Of a stretch of DNA of 64,000 nt, positions 12,200-24,956 are shown one piece after another. A program made the position numbers and the translations under genes. The DNA is from Pomacea canaliculata (Eukaryota; Mollusca; Gastropoda; Architaenioglossa; Ampullariidae). A model generated the notes under the pieces. It ran no database searches. It saw nothing but the letters and a program-made list of their open reading frames with translations, and was not told where the DNA came from. How positions within the stretch are numbered: the first letter of the stretch is position 1; each line of letters starts with the position of its first letter. The stretch spans positions 10,836,735 through 10,900,734 of the forward strand of contig NC_037593.1 in the NCBI RefSeq assembly GCF_003073045.1, written 5' to 3'.

Positions 12200-12330
12200 G
12201 CGGTGTGGTCGGTAACCTAATGTGTTTTGTGGTAAAGGCCCTGGGTTCAAATCTCAACACTCTCTGTGACACCTGTTAGCATGACTGGCTTTCAGGGATA
12301 CTTCTTCCCTGCCCCTAGATCATCCCTCTC
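12200..12330 (+). mobile_element. degenerate SINE copy 4
   Basis: Contains GTCGGTAACC, then CTGGGTTCAAATCTCAACAC (box B-like) and GTGACACCTGTTAGC, in the same order and spacing as the other copies of the family. The head is too diverged to delimit the 5' end. Confidence 0.45.
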
Positions 12331-13309
12331 CCCTCTCTCTAGGTGGAAACACTTCCCTGGGAGTTCAAAATATTAACTCCTAGACGACTTCCTTTATTAA
12401 AGCAAAATTAGCTCTAGGTGGAAGCACTTTCCTGCTAAACCTACTAACCAGCCAACCAAGTTCCTAGGTATTTACAAGCGTTGACTCTCCTGACGACCTC
12501 ACAATGGAGCCTGTATACTTGCTCCTGCTTCTGATTTAGGAGACGCTCGTGTCATGGAATTGTTGATCACGTGAACAAACAAAGTCGGATCATATCTCGT
12601 TCAGCCTCGAACAAGATGACAGCAAGCGATGTCACCAAGAGAAAGTGAGAGTTCTCTTCGGTTGGGATGGGGATGAGAGAGAGAGAGGTGGTGAGACGGA
12701 AGTGACGTTCACTTGTAACACAGGTTCAGGACCGACACACGTGACAAGGTCCAGTCACCAACATTGTACAACTTAACAACATTTGTTGCTTCTTTGGGCT
12801 TGGAGTAAACAATCCGCTTTGTTTATACATAACTCTGCAATGTCCTCACTGATGATATCACGTATGATGAGTAGAGACTGAACCCCGATAACCCGGAACC
12901 ACTTCATGCTGACCTCTTTAACGTGACCTCTGTTGTCCTTTCCTCCATCAGACTTCATACTGTGTGTCCTGTGTTCGCTGTCTGTTCTCACTTCTGCTGC
13001 ATTGTTCTGGTTCCGGTTGCTTGACTGACCTGCCTGACCTCGGAACTTCATCGTGCTTCCGTTCAACCAGCGCGTACTGCGCATGCGCTAAATAACGGAC
13101 GTAATACCTTCATTGTCTAGTTTCTCCCTGTTACTATTTTTCGCCATGAAATTATCTATACTCTGGTCCGTTTTTTAGTTGACCTCGACTCTACATTACC
13201 GATGTTTTCTCATATCATCGTGGAGGTCTGCAGTTGTCTTGCAATCTGCCATCTTGATTGACTCTGTGCATTGCGACAGCGGAGCGCGTGGACCTGATAC
13301 AAATGCGAT

Positions 13310-13870
13310 CAACAATCATGCGCCTCGATGGTACACCAGACATCATCTCCTAGCTTTACGAAAGTTGCACATGAATCCATCTTTGTGTAAGATCCTGCAC
13401 GAGATTGACATTCATTATCGCCGCCAGCCCTGAGCTGTAAACAACCCACAGAGGTCGCCACTACAGACCGCAGCCTCGACATCGTCTTCCTGCTTGTAAT
13501 GACACCTCTTGTCGTCCTCTTCATCACCTCAATATGTTTATGATGACACCTCAGATGTTAAAGCTCTGCATCCATCGACTCTATACAGTAGGAAACATTC
13601 TTCTTCATTCATCCTCTCCACTGCATCTCCCTATCGCGTTTTTTAACGCCCGGTCTGTCTCATCCAATCACAGAGGAGAGCAGATCGGGGAGTTCATCAG
13701 TGACAATGATCTGGACATTATGCTGTTAACTGAAACGTGACTCAGAGATCGTGGTGATGAGAGTGTTTGTGTTGATGTGACCCTAGATAACTTCAGTATA
13801 CCTTCATTCCCACCCCATACCCCACCCCATACCCCAAGGTTCAGTGCCTCTGTCATACAAGTTTATATCA
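13310..13870 (+). pseudogene. non-LTR retrotransposon fragment, CR1/L2-like endonuclease start
   Basis: Two pieces of a LINE ORF2 are readable. At about 13326-13433 there is PRWYTRHHLLALRKL followed by a helix and an RR pair, as found before the endonuclease in CR1/L2-type elements. From 13645 the N-terminal endonuclease motif FFNARSVSSNHRG ... FISDNDLDIMLLTET is clear (family pattern NxRSVxNK ... LDIxxLTETW). The expected Trp is replaced by a TGA stop (13738-13740), and the frame continues past it as LRDRGDES ... FSIPSFP to about 13860. The remaining endonuclease and the reverse transcriptase are absent, so this is a dead 5' fragment. Confidence 0.75.
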
Positions 13871-14623
13871 GCTCGTGCATGTGCTGATGACACAATCTGT
13901 TTGTGTTCTCGTTACCAAACAAATCAACTTATCTCAGCATCAAATAGGCTCTGGCACACCGCATGCTCTGTCTGTCCAGGGGTGTAACCATGAAGCAGTA
14001 ATAAGGTAACCCCAGGGTTAGCTACAGACTGGGTCCTCTAATAGTCTAATAATTGAAAACAGCGCACCTTGGTTTATAGGTATGGCTTTGCTGGTGTTGT
14101 AGGTAGTGAGTGGAGGTTAACTGAATATGTTCCTCTTTTCATAACAACGGCCCCACGTCTGTTTTTCTGAAAATAGACGTGTTTTATTTCGTGTCATTTA
14201 TTCACCTGCCACATGGAAGGCTGTGTTAATGTCTCAGTGTCACGTGCCCTTAGGCAGCCGACAACCGCGTGTTTAGTTAATGGCGCTCATTAATGTTTGT
14301 GTGGAGAAGTGTATCAATGTCCCTCAGACAAATCAAAAAAGCTATAACAGGGGTTGATAATGATTCAGAGCGAAACAGATGTTGCCTCCGAACCGGCTGG
14401 AGGATGAGGGGTGGATAAAGGGACACAATGTAACAAAACAAGAGGTGGAATCATTATTATCGTCGTCGTAGTCGTCGTTGTCGTTTTCAATCACATGATG
14501 TTACTATATTGTATATACAGTTCAAACAGACCTTGCCTACGGCAAATGTGTTGACGTCAGGAAGTAATCTTAAATGTTGAGTTTAATTTGATGTCGTCTT
14601 GAGTTACACAATAAAATAATAAA

Positions 14624-14762
14624 CTCACTCACTCACTCACTCACTCACTCACTCACTCACTCACTCACTCACTCACTCACTCACTCACTCACTCACTCAC
14701 TCACTCACTCACTCACTCACTCACTCACTCACTCACTCACTCACTCACTCACTCACTCACTC
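14624..14762 (+). repeat. (CACT)n tetranucleotide microsatellite
   Basis: About 35 perfect CACT units over 139 bp, ending abruptly at TCGAAG. It is open in all frames as a Ser/Leu/Thr/His repeat but is not coding. Confidence 0.95.
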
Positions 14763-15510
14763 GAAGATGTCAGAGGGTATGTAGTTAACACATGCTCTAA
14801 GCGAATAAAGACAAGGACGAATTATGCAAATGTAAATGTTAAACAGAAATTAAAACTAAAAAATATTTCGCAATGAATTTCATGCTGTAGTCTCATTAGC
14901 AAGTCCATCAACCCGACATAAATTTAGAGCACCAATCACAAGGGTGACAAAGATTTATTTTTATCTGTAATTTCCGGCAAAAGTCATACCAGCATAACAA
15001 CATGTCTGAATGCTGACAACACACACCAGCAAACACTGGGTCCCACACGTGTTCTTTCTCACAACAATAAAAACAGAGATCTTTCCATGGGCTTCATGCT
15101 TTCTATTGTCGTGAATTTTTATTATCTTTAGGAGGAGGCAAAAAAAGCTACTCTAAGAACATAATAGTAACAGCTACAATATAACAACAGTCTCGGCATG
15201 ACAATCCATCACATAAGCTACTCTCACACTTCAAGGCATAAAACCTCTACATACATTCTCCAATTCCACATAAATTCAAATTTCTAGATTTTACAGTCTC
15301 TCGGGGGACAGCATCTGGTAACACTACAGCCCCAGACAAATGCAATGCAAACAGTTATAGTAACAAAAGATCACACATATGTTCCAGCAACGTTTTAGCA
15401 ACGTATTACCAACCAACATAGATGGGTTGATGGTAGGTGTAACATTTTGTGTTGATTATGAGACAAAATGCTGATAAGATTTATTCTGTATGTACTGTAG
15501 AGGGAGGAAA

Positions 15511-17973
15511 ATGGAGGTTAGTATGGACATGGACAGGACAGCAGAGCCAAGTCTGTCGGAGCGACTGTCCAGCGGCAGGGATGGCGGAAGACGACGCATG
15601 CCTACCGGAAGTCGACCACCGAACCGAAACTGGCTGACCCCTGACTCCGTAGCCAGGTGACGTGTGTACAGGGAGCGAGCTTTCCTCACAGACCTGTAGA
15701 ACTTAAGTTGTTATTTTCCCCTGTCGTGTCCCTTACGTCACCCAGACTGCACTTAACGGGTGGGTGGGTGATCTGTTACCCAGAATAGAGTTTGTCTGTA
15801 GGATAACGTTTGAGATGATGATGTTGATGTACAGTTACCTATAGCACAACTGTCGTCAAAGAAGTAACATTTGTCTACAGGATGACATTTGTTAATATCA
15901 TGACATTTGTTGTCTCTATGTTTGCTGCACTCTACTTACCGTTAATGTTTCTATCATTATTAAAATATATATATAGAGAGAGCAGACCAGACACCTACAC
16001 TGCCTTTGTGTTAGAACAAAAGACAAGTTTGTAACGGACTCGCACGCGCACACACACACACTGCAGTTCAGTCTCCTGTCGCCTGCATTTCCGTGCACAC
16101 GTCATCAGTTAGCTAATCGTCGTCATGGCTGACATGTCACACGTCCTCGGCTACCACAACACCCACACCGCTTATCACCGGGAGAGTTGCCATCTCTCGG
16201 GTAACTATCAGTGGGAGAGTTATCCTCTCGCACTCACTGAGTTGAGACGTCATTGTGCCCCCTACCCCATCCTCTACCCCACCCTCACCACGACCACTAC
16301 CCAATCCCTCCTATCGTTTGTAACTGCGAGAGAGGCTCCCACAGGACGTCGCTGTGTGCTGTCCTCGTTTAAAGATAAAGGGGTATTGTGTTCAGAATGA
16401 GGATGACAACATCCGATAATGTGGTGTTAGTTCCTGTGTGGACTGAACTACAATCTTCAGAGAGAGCGAGAGAGCGAGAATTAGCGAGAGAGAGAGAGGA
16501 TGTGTGTGTTTTTGATCACATCCTCAAACTACAGTTGTATGGTTTAAAAAATATCGGTCATGGCTTACTTAATTCAACCTTAATTAAAATAACGAGTCCT
16601 ACTTACTACTCACCATCCCAAAGTCTCTAAGAAGATTAGTCAAAAGGAAGAGGAACAAAGACACTCATGTTCATAAAATAATTCTTTTAATCGAACTCGA
16701 ACAATCAGACTTATCCCAAATTAGTGGACCCGGTTGGAATTATTAAGATTATATTTATTAACTGTATCACATTTTAACAGACATTAATGGCAGGCTCTCT
16801 CCTGAGGCTGATAGTCTTAAAGGGAGCTCACTCTCTCATCCTCTTATTTGATTGCGTTGCAGATACGCTTTACCAGCCTACCTGCTCACTATCACTGTCA
16901 CGTGGTACATGGGCGTGTCTGACGTCCTTCCGGTGCTGTACTCGGACTGGGGAGAGACATTTGTGCTGTGGCAGCAGGGTTTCGTCACCGTCGTCTTCGT
17001 GGAGACGATGCTCAACTGGCTGTGCATTCGCTACGTGGACTCCTCCTACACGTGGTACCTCAAGAAGAAACACGCGCTGGGTGGACGAGGTCGAGCGCGA
17101 GGTCACGAGTTGGGTGGTCATGGCGACAGGAACAACGTCCCAACCTTCGGCAGTCCTCGCAGCATTTCGCTAAACCTGGGGGATTCTCGTGAGAATCTCG
17201 CCGCCGGGGAGGATTCGTGCCGTCACCCCAACGGTGCAACGATGGTCGAGAACTTAGAAAGAGGAGATCATCGGGACGACCCTCGATACAAAACCGAAGA
17301 AAGATCCATGTTGGAAGACAGGAAGGGTTTTGACGAAGCCTGGCGCCCGACGTTTCGACCTCCCCAACGGACAACTTTCTCGTACTGGTCATGGGTACCC
17401 TGCTATGTCTGCGAGTTCATGCGGCCACCCCGTTGCCACCACTGCCCCGTGTGCCAGACCTGCGTTCTCAAGCGCGACCACCATTGCTACTTCGCCGGCG
17501 CATGCGTAGGTTGGCGCAACCAACGGCATTTCATCGTCTTTTCGGTTTGGGCCGTGCTGGCCGTCATTTACGCTTTGGGCCACGCCGTGCCCTTCTTGTA
17601 CTCGCACCTGTGGCCGCACATGGCGGCCTTTGATCTCATCGCACCTGTGGCCGTGCTGCGCTGGCTTGTCGGCTACCTGCCTGGCAGGACCTGTCTCTGC
17701 ATCGTCGTTATCTACCTCCTCCTCTACTTCCTGCTGCTGACGTCAGGCTTCCTGCACGAGCAGGCGGCTTTGATTCGGAAAGGGGTGACGTCATTCGAGG
17801 TGTCCAACCTGAAGAAGTCTCTGGAGCTGGAGGAGACGAGGTGTTTCCGTCTGAAGATGCGGTCGGTCTTTGGCCGGTACTGGGCGCTGAACTTGATTGT
17901 GCCCTTGCACTGGGTGTTCGAAACGGAGGAGGATCCAGAAAATTGGCCACATGTCAAAGTTCACAGACACTAA
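15511..17973 (+). CDS. DHHC-type protein S-acyltransferase (ZDHHC22/23/24-like), 2 exons
   Basis: Exon 1 is 15511-15656 (donor AG|GTGACG). Exon 2 is 16863-17973 (acceptor TTGCGTTGCAG), stop TAA. They join in phase (AG+A makes Arg49) to give 418 residues. The ATG at 15511 has a strong context (GGAAAATGG); a weaker in-frame ATG lies at 15490, with TAA upstream at 15475. Domains: basic cytosolic N-terminus 1-49; TM1 about 50-75; TM2 about 80-105; a hydrophilic loop about 110-220, unusually long for the family; Cys-rich zinc domain 229-275 (CYVC ... CHHCPVC ... C) with catalytic DHHC at 254-257 followed by YF and GACVGWRNQRHF; TM3 about 275-300; TM4 about 315-350; C-terminal tail. These enzymes autoacylate the DHHC cysteine and pass palmitate to cysteines of membrane proteins at the ER/Golgi. 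DHHCYF (not DHHCPW) and the short tail suggest the ZDHHC22/24 side of the family. The substrate is unknown. Confidence 0.92.
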
Positions 17974-17979
17974 AATAAA
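17974..17979 (+). promoter_or_regulatory. polyadenylation signal of the DHHC gene
   Basis: AATAAA begins at the first base after the TAA stop. If used, the 3' UTR would be only about 15-30 nt, which is unusually short. No alternative AATAAA is evident in the following 250 bases, but a more distal site cannot be excluded. Confidence 0.45.
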
Positions 17980-18345
17980 CATGAACGAAATGGTGGTTTT
18001 CTCGCGCGAAAATTAGAACTAGCTAGCAGCACAAGGTATTTCCGAAAAAGAGTTTCTCTTGGGCCGAGGTAAGACATCAAAGAGAAAGGGGAAAAGAATT
18101 TTCAGATATGAAGCCGTGAAGAAAGAGTGTCTGGTGAATTTCTTCCCTTTAATTCGCAGCACAGACAGGTTAGCACTAGCAGATAGATGAAAGGGTGTCC
18201 GCGATGTTTTAATGTTCACAAAATTTTTTAAAATGGGACTGAAGGAAATTTAGTACTAAAAATGGTGCATCATTCGATGAAATCAAATCAAATATTTTAC
18301 AAGTTTGCAAATTAAGCGTTTTAGAGATGAAAGGTTGTCCTGTCC
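17980..18345. other. AT-rich 3' flank of the DHHC gene
   Basis: No coding or repeat signature seen. The sequence is purine-rich and drops sharply in GC compared with the preceding exon. Confidence 0.5.
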
Positions 18346-19125
18346 ACCAGTCTTCATGCCTGCGAGAAGGGAACATCATCACTGAAAAAATTAAGTAGAG
18401 AGAAGAGACAACTGACTTGAGGACTTCGAGAAACTGCTCTACTGACCAAGCCTCCAGTCCTAGCTAATATCCCAGAAAGTGAAGAATATGAACATAAACG
18501 CGGGATCCATAGCCGTGACTGAAGTAAAGGAAGCCATCCAACAACAAATGATGACAAAGCCCCAGAGCACGATGTTCAGACTTGTAGCAGGTCATCCCGA
18601 CCTTGCTCTATGATATATTCTAGATTACAAGGAAAACTGAACAAACGCAAAAAGAATGAAAGAAGGGTGTAATCTTCAAAGGATAGCTTTGGGGGCTGCA
18701 ACAATTGGCAAGAAATAACCCTGTGATCACAGACCAGAACAATCTTCATTCGAATCATTTTCAAATGGCTCAGAGCTGTTTGTCATGTCATCAGACAAGA
18801 AGGAGCAGGCTTTAGAAAAGCAATGTCATGCAGTGATCTCATCTCCACCCTCAGGCAGATTGTTGAGCAAAGAAAAAAATGAAACAAAACTCTCTACTCC
18901 ACGTTCGTAGACTTTGAGAAAGCTTTTGACAGCAGACTACGCGAGTCGTTATGAAAATCATGCGTCACTACTGACTACCAGTACTGGAAGACTTCAATTA
19001 TGTTGATGACTGTTACACTATTCAGACAACACAACGAATATCAGGAAAAACAATCGCCAATGTAACCAAAACTGCATCAAAAATAGAATTTAAAGTAGAC
19101 ACAGACAAAGTAAAAGAATATTCGC
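18346..19125 (+). pseudogene. decayed non-LTR retrotransposon reverse transcriptase fragment
   Basis: Broken in several frames, but the order of blocks is that of LINE reverse transcriptases: VTEVKEAIQQQ (region 0), a GGCNNWQEITL-like block (about 18690-18720), RQEGAGFRK (about 18795-18820), SDLISTLRQIVEQRK (about 18835-18880), STFVDFEKAFDS (about 18898-18933) and, after a one-base loss, WKIMRHY. Near the end VDDCYTIQ and NVTKTASKI resemble the catalytic YxDD region and what follows. The blocks match the RTE-like elements common in molluscs better than CR1. Many stops and single-base shifts show it is inactive. Confidence 0.75.
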
Positions 19126-19250
19126 GTTTTCAACTTTTTGTCTTTGTCCACTTAAGGGTGATTGAATGACTGTTGAATGCGTTGAGTGCGAGCGTGCTTG
19201 TGAGTGTGTATCGGTGAGAGCCCGAAAGTGGCCGCACGTGACAACATATG

Positions 19251-19383
19251 AACCAACACACACACATACACCGACACACAGTCACACACACACACACACA
19301 CATACACCGACACACAGTCACACACACACACACTTGCATATAGACACACATGCACAGATACACATTCCGGCACACACACACAC
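19251..19383 (+). repeat. (CA)n-rich microsatellite with ACACCGACACACAGTC duplication
   Basis: A CA array interrupted twice by the same CATACACCGACACACAGTCA segment (about 50 bp apart), so it is a short tandem duplication inside a dinucleotide array. The ORFs here are artefacts. Confidence 0.8.
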
Positions 19384-22300
19384 ATCTTTATCCATTATGT
19401 ATAAACTCTGTCTTCATTCTAGCGAAGGAGAAAAGTTCAGCATCAACACCTATCCGCTGATTCATTTTGTATAAATTAATGTACTATATATATATATAGT
19501 GTATGACGTGACACACCGTATTAAAAGACGGTTACTGTGTCACCAGCTTGAAGTCAGCGCAGAAGCGCGTTTCCCGTTCTACACTCAGTAAATTCCGGGC
19601 CGTCCCCAGAAATGTTGTTATTGTCCCCATTTCCTGCTGCTGACCCCCAGGAGACATTTTCCATATGTTGCTGTCACGTTACAGGTGCAGGCGTTGACAA
19701 ATGATGTCAGTGTTTTACGTCACAAAAATCAGTGTGACGTCCGCTGTCGCCGCTGTCAGCTTGTGACGACACGTCATCCTCCTAACTAGAACTTCACAGC
19801 AGGCAGGTGCACCATCCGTCTTCTAGCGGACATCGCTGTTGATGGAATGAAGGATGGGTGGCAGGCCTTCCACAGCGAGTCGCCGACAATGGAAAACAAG
19901 AACATCAACTGACAAGTCGTCGTTGTCTCATGGAATAATTCTGAACATTTCTGACACACAATAAATGGCAGTTGGAGCTTTCCGAACATAAACTGACCTT
20001 CGCGATGCTGTCCACTACTTGTGAGTTAGAGTGAAAACCATCGTCAGTAACTGTCCACTTAGAAGATGTCATCGTTGTTTACACCATCAATCGCAGCGCG
20101 TGGTGTTGAATAATGAATGAACAGTGTTCAGAAACTCTCAAATAAATCTTTAATGACACGTGACCTCGGGCGGGAAGCTTGATGTTTGAGCTGGGCTCCT
20201 GATGGCTGCATGCTTAATTTTGGTTGGTTAACAAAAAAATTATTTCTCCATCCCGAAAGTCTCTTGCAGACAAAGTGAGGAAGAGAAAAGCTTAGTAGGG
20301 GTCCGCCAGTGCATCATCCATCAATGTCGACTTTTTTCTTATGGAGGCGGGGAGAGATTTGTTGTCCTGCTGACAAAGTTTAAACCCAAGGTGATGGCGA
20401 TTTAGCAAAATGTGTAAACTGATGTTTAAAATTATAGGATTAAAAAAAAAAGCATCCCATGCACAATCCATAATGTTTCAGCAACCTTTAAAGGGAAAAA
20501 CAAGTCAAATTCTATCTTTCCATCTGACTTGCTTTTTCATTTGAAGAGCAGTATATCGATATAGGGTATAGTAGATATCAAGTTGTAAAAAATTCGAAAT
20601 CGAAAATACAAAAATAAGTTTGGGGAAATAAAAATGTTGAAAGGTGGTACAGGCAGTGGCTTCGCTTAATATAAATCGGAAGTTTTCGTTTATTTGTTTT
20701 GTCTGAAAGCCAAAGATCTCTAGATTGTGAGTCACTAACCAGATCGAGTTACCCTGTAGTTGATCGCTATCTCACTCTCAGTCGTGTGTGACGAACAGAT
20801 TGCAGCGGCGTGATGTTATCTGCAGGATCCAACACGCACGTGACGTATCGTTACAAACTTAAGACGACGGCAGCCATGCTTGTTTTTACCTGCTAAACAC
20901 CGTTGCAGAAAGTCCACCTTTTTTCTAGAGTCTAGGATTTCCAGTGGCATGAGTCATCAGCTCAATAAAAGTGTTTGTTTGTTACGAACGTCAGTTTAAT
21001 AACTTCTGACGCCGATCTGACAATTTCCAGAGCTAGATTTTAGAGAAGAAAAATATGTTTTTTTTTTGTTTTTGTTTCTTTTTGTACCTGCTGTTCACCT
21101 GCCTGAAAACAAACATCGTCAAACGTTTGATAGCTGTTTGTGGAGGCCACAGAAACCAACGGATGGCGAACGTTAGCGACAGAACTTTTGGTCAACAGCT
21201 TCTTGAGCAAAGTCCAAACCTGATTGTTTACACATTTACCCCCTCAAAGGGGCTTTAGGACATTTTAAAGATATGGCACACCGGCTCTGTGCCTGACATT
21301 GTTGTCGGCATTAATTCTCATCGAATTCTAGGGGTAAACGGTAAACACGCGCGCGCGTGCAAAATCCTACTCCTCAGGGTGCATTAACTATCACTCGAGA
21401 GTAAAACACACGGAAGTGGTTGACAGCAAATAGTTCATCTAAGTGCAAAATGTTATTTCCCCAAATAAGGGTGAATGATTCCCCCTTTCCCCCTTTTCGG
21501 TTCTCGAGATACACGTCTGCAAGCATCGCCACGTATAGAGGCATTGACGTCACAATGGTACATGAATACGTTTACTTAGTAAACGCTTACACCAATGGAC
21601 TATATGTTAATTAGGCGTATCTGTGTACAATCATGACGTCACGATTTCGCTGTTCCTGTTATTGTCAGTCTCCAGACAAAAATCATGCATTTGCTAAAAA
21701 TTGGGAAAAAAGTCTGTGTGGCTGTTGACTTCAAGACAGTGAAAGTAGCGCGTGAGTCCTGCAAGGCCAGGCTGAGTAGTGTTCAACTCTCTCTGTTGTG
21801 TAAGCTCTGTCGATGGCGATGCCAGGAACAAACCCACTTGACGGGTGTCGGGTCTCGCTACGCTCGCGTGGCCGAGTGTACATCTGGGGCCATGAGCTGA
21901 GGGTCTGGCGCAATCCTTGTGACGTAAGACGACACCGGCATTGGCGTGGCCACAACGACTACATGCACAATGCATGAGTCTGGTTGCCCGTGGTTACGTA
22001 ACAACAAGCGAGAAAGGGACTCTCAGACAGACAGAAGGACGGTGCAACATGCGATGAGTCGAAATGGATCGTGCCTGTGTCCTGGCTTGTTTATGACTTT
22101 CATGATGTATAAATAGATAAATAAATCTTAGTCCACTAGTATATCGAAATAGTTAAGTATAGGTAATGTCTTTATTGTGACAATCATGGTTGTGTAAAAT
22201 ATAATAATCTGAAGGCTTGTTGTGAAGTGCGCTCACGCAAAAGTCAAGCCTCAAGCTGGAGGTCGAAATGTCCCACGAAATGGAGGACAAAGGTTCGCGG

Positions 22301-23854
22301 TTATTGCTCTTGGCAAAGCCAATGAGTCATGGATGGAGGCCTTAAAAGTGCGCAAATAAAAGTGAGATCTCAGAGGAGATTGAAAGTGAATACACAGATT
22401 ACTGTCAGAACGAAGAAAAAGCGGATGCACGAACACTCCCAGACAAAGATAAACAGCTGTAAACTTGTGAACCGTTGTAAAAACTTATAATTTGATGTAA
22501 GAAATGTAAGTACGTGAGCTGCTTGCAAACAGGCAGGTGAGAGCCGCAGATTGTGGTTTAACAAAGATAAAAATTGTGTTTCAGTGTTCATGTGGTGTAC
22601 AATTTTGGAGTTGTACAATTTATTTGGTGTGAAAGCTGCAAACTGTTGGACATGTTGTCAACTGTTATAAAAGTTTTCCAAACTGTGAACGCACCTTTCT
22701 TGACAAAATCATAAAACAGCGAAAATAGATCAACTTTGTTTACACCCTGAGCACGTGATCAACTCTTGCAGCGAGCAACCCGAGGGCTGGATGACGCCAT
22801 GACCACGGTGGTTGGACACATGGGACACTGCACGCGAATTGTCGATGGCTGGATGTCATGTGACGCGTGACACGTGATCTAGGCTGTACGCAGTGACCTG
22901 CCAGACGACGACCCCTCCCCCACCACCCACTTTCCCCTCCCACAATGACACGTCAGCATTCGCCCCCGCATGCGTGGTCACCCGGATGTAGCAGAGGGGA
23001 TGGTCAGGGTAAAGGTTAGTCAAACTGTGGTCTGTAACACCTTGGCAAGGTGACGGGGGAGGGGACTAACAAAAGCAACAAAACTAGTAGATACGTAGGA
23101 AAGATTGCAGATAACAGCAACGACAAACGACGACAGCTTGCGAGTCTGTCACTCAAGTGGGGGAGGTCATTGCACGCACGAGCAAACACACTTCGTCCCA
23201 GTTTGGCTGACATGCATGACACGCACACTCTCTCTCACTCCCACACATCCTCTCACAATTTTTTATTCACATTTTAAAATCATTTAAAAAAAAAAAAGAG
23301 ATCGGAAACACAAAAATGTTTTCCGGGAATGCTGAGGGGAATGAAGTTAGTGCAAGCAGTCGACAGTTGTTTTGAATAGTGTGACGTAGGAAGTCACCTG
23401 TCGTGGTAACTGCCGGCGCCAAGATGTTTCACACGAGTTAATGTATTTACCCTACCCTGGCAGTAAAGGGTGTACAATAATGGTCCAAGTGTACCAAACC
23501 CACTTATACCCTCTCAACCCCTGTTTCATAAGGTCGACACCACACCCTTGTGGTCACAATGGGAGATAACCCTTGTACGCATATTTTGCCGATTGCGTGT
23601 GTGAGATTACGAGGGTGGTCATGCAGGTCTACATTAGGTCTACCAATGGAAGGATTTGTAAGTAAGCTTTTATATCGAGATCACCTAAGATCACCATCGC
23701 CTGATGAACTCTGAGCATACTTATGTTTCGTGGTGTGGAGAAAAAAAAAAAACAACAGTAAAGGTACGGGTAGTCTACTGCAATACGGGTGCCCACAGGG
23801 GTGAGGTGGGGATGGATATTTCACACCGAGCGAGAAATATAAATATTAGACTGT

Positions 23855-23915
23855 ATCACGGTGAGGCAGCAGCCTGCTAACAGATGTCACAAGCAGAGAA
23901 AGATGCACGGTTGTT
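23855..23915 (-). mobile_element. truncated SINE copy 5 (3' half)
   Basis: Reverse complement gives GCATCTTTCTCTGCTTGTGACATCTGTTAGCAGGCTGCTGCC, which matches the core and tail of the copy at 1100-1273. The tRNA-like head is missing: 5' truncation or erosion. Confidence 0.5.
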
Positions 23916-24891
23916 AGGGAGGAGGGAGGAGAGGGAGAGAGAAAGATGAAAGAAATGTACTCCTGTCCTCCTTTGATCGTGTCAACCTGAAGTGTTATAT
24001 ACCACATCAATCTCGAAACCAGATTTATGTAATGGTGGGGTAGTCGTTGGCCACACGGGGTAGGTGGTACTGTAGGGGGAAGTACCACCATTCCCCTGTA
24101 GGACCGTTTCTTGGAAAAGTCGCCCTGCTCCACTCCCAGTAGCTTCATTCTACTTACTCTGCCCCCAAACTTTCATTGGCAGACCTACCCGGTGAGGTCG
24201 ACGAGCAGCGACTGGTCTCTTATCAATAAACTTCTGGTTACAAGGCAGCCGACACCTGTCTCTCAGCACCTGTCGGCAGGTAGACAAGAAACACTTTATC
24301 TCCGGGCTGCCAGACCGTTGACATCGTGACCAGCCATATATACATGCACCTCCATATCTTATATACATACACCTCCATATCTTATCACACATTTACAGTC
24401 AAGCCAGCTGGGTGAGTGCTCCAGGGTAGACGATGGGGGTTGGGAGGAGAAGGGGAGGGTTGAAACAAAAATTTGTGGGGCACTGTACCTCCTGATGTCG
24501 GTCAAAAAAGTCATGAAAAAAAATGATGATGTCACGTGATGCTGTGTGCAGTCAGGCGGGGAAGATGCTCGGTGTCGAGGTTGGATGCGTTATGCAAACC
24601 GTCGATGTTATCTCTACTCCGGTTATCATGGAGGTTGTATCGCCGAAAGGAATGATCACACATTGTCGTCGTAAAAACAATAAAGCTGATCGTATGGGCG
24701 ATAATAACAAAGGAGATGTAATTGATACTAGAAATAGATGTTAATATTACATGGAGAGCTATTATTAGCTATGGCCTTTGTTGTTGTTGTTGTTTATTTT
24801 TTCTTTGCTGCTTTTCGCTTTGCAATACTTGATTTATTTTAAGAACGGAGAGAGCGGCTCGTGGAGCTTAGAGTTTGTGGTCTCCATACGA

Positions 24892-24956
24892 GCTAAGAAG
24901 ATTGAAGAAAAGAACAGACAAAGAGCTAAGAAGATTGAAGAAAAGAACAGACAAAA
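24892..24956 (+). repeat. 32-bp unit, two tandem copies
   Basis: AGCTAAGAAGATTGAAGAAA plus AGAACAGACAA is repeated exactly twice, followed by A-rich DNA. It encodes a Lys/Glu/Arg-rich peptide in the local ORF, but there is no gene context. Confidence 0.8.

Noticed and set aside
14624..14762. Regular repeat array considered as CRISPR or minisatellite
   Set aside because: Perfect 4-bp (CACT)n without spacers; the genome is eukaryotic.
16125..16400. 91-codon ORF with good start context (GTCATGGCTGAC)
   Set aside because: Lies inside the DHHC intron, has no domain and no donor in frame; the 15511 exon joins exon 2 in phase instead.
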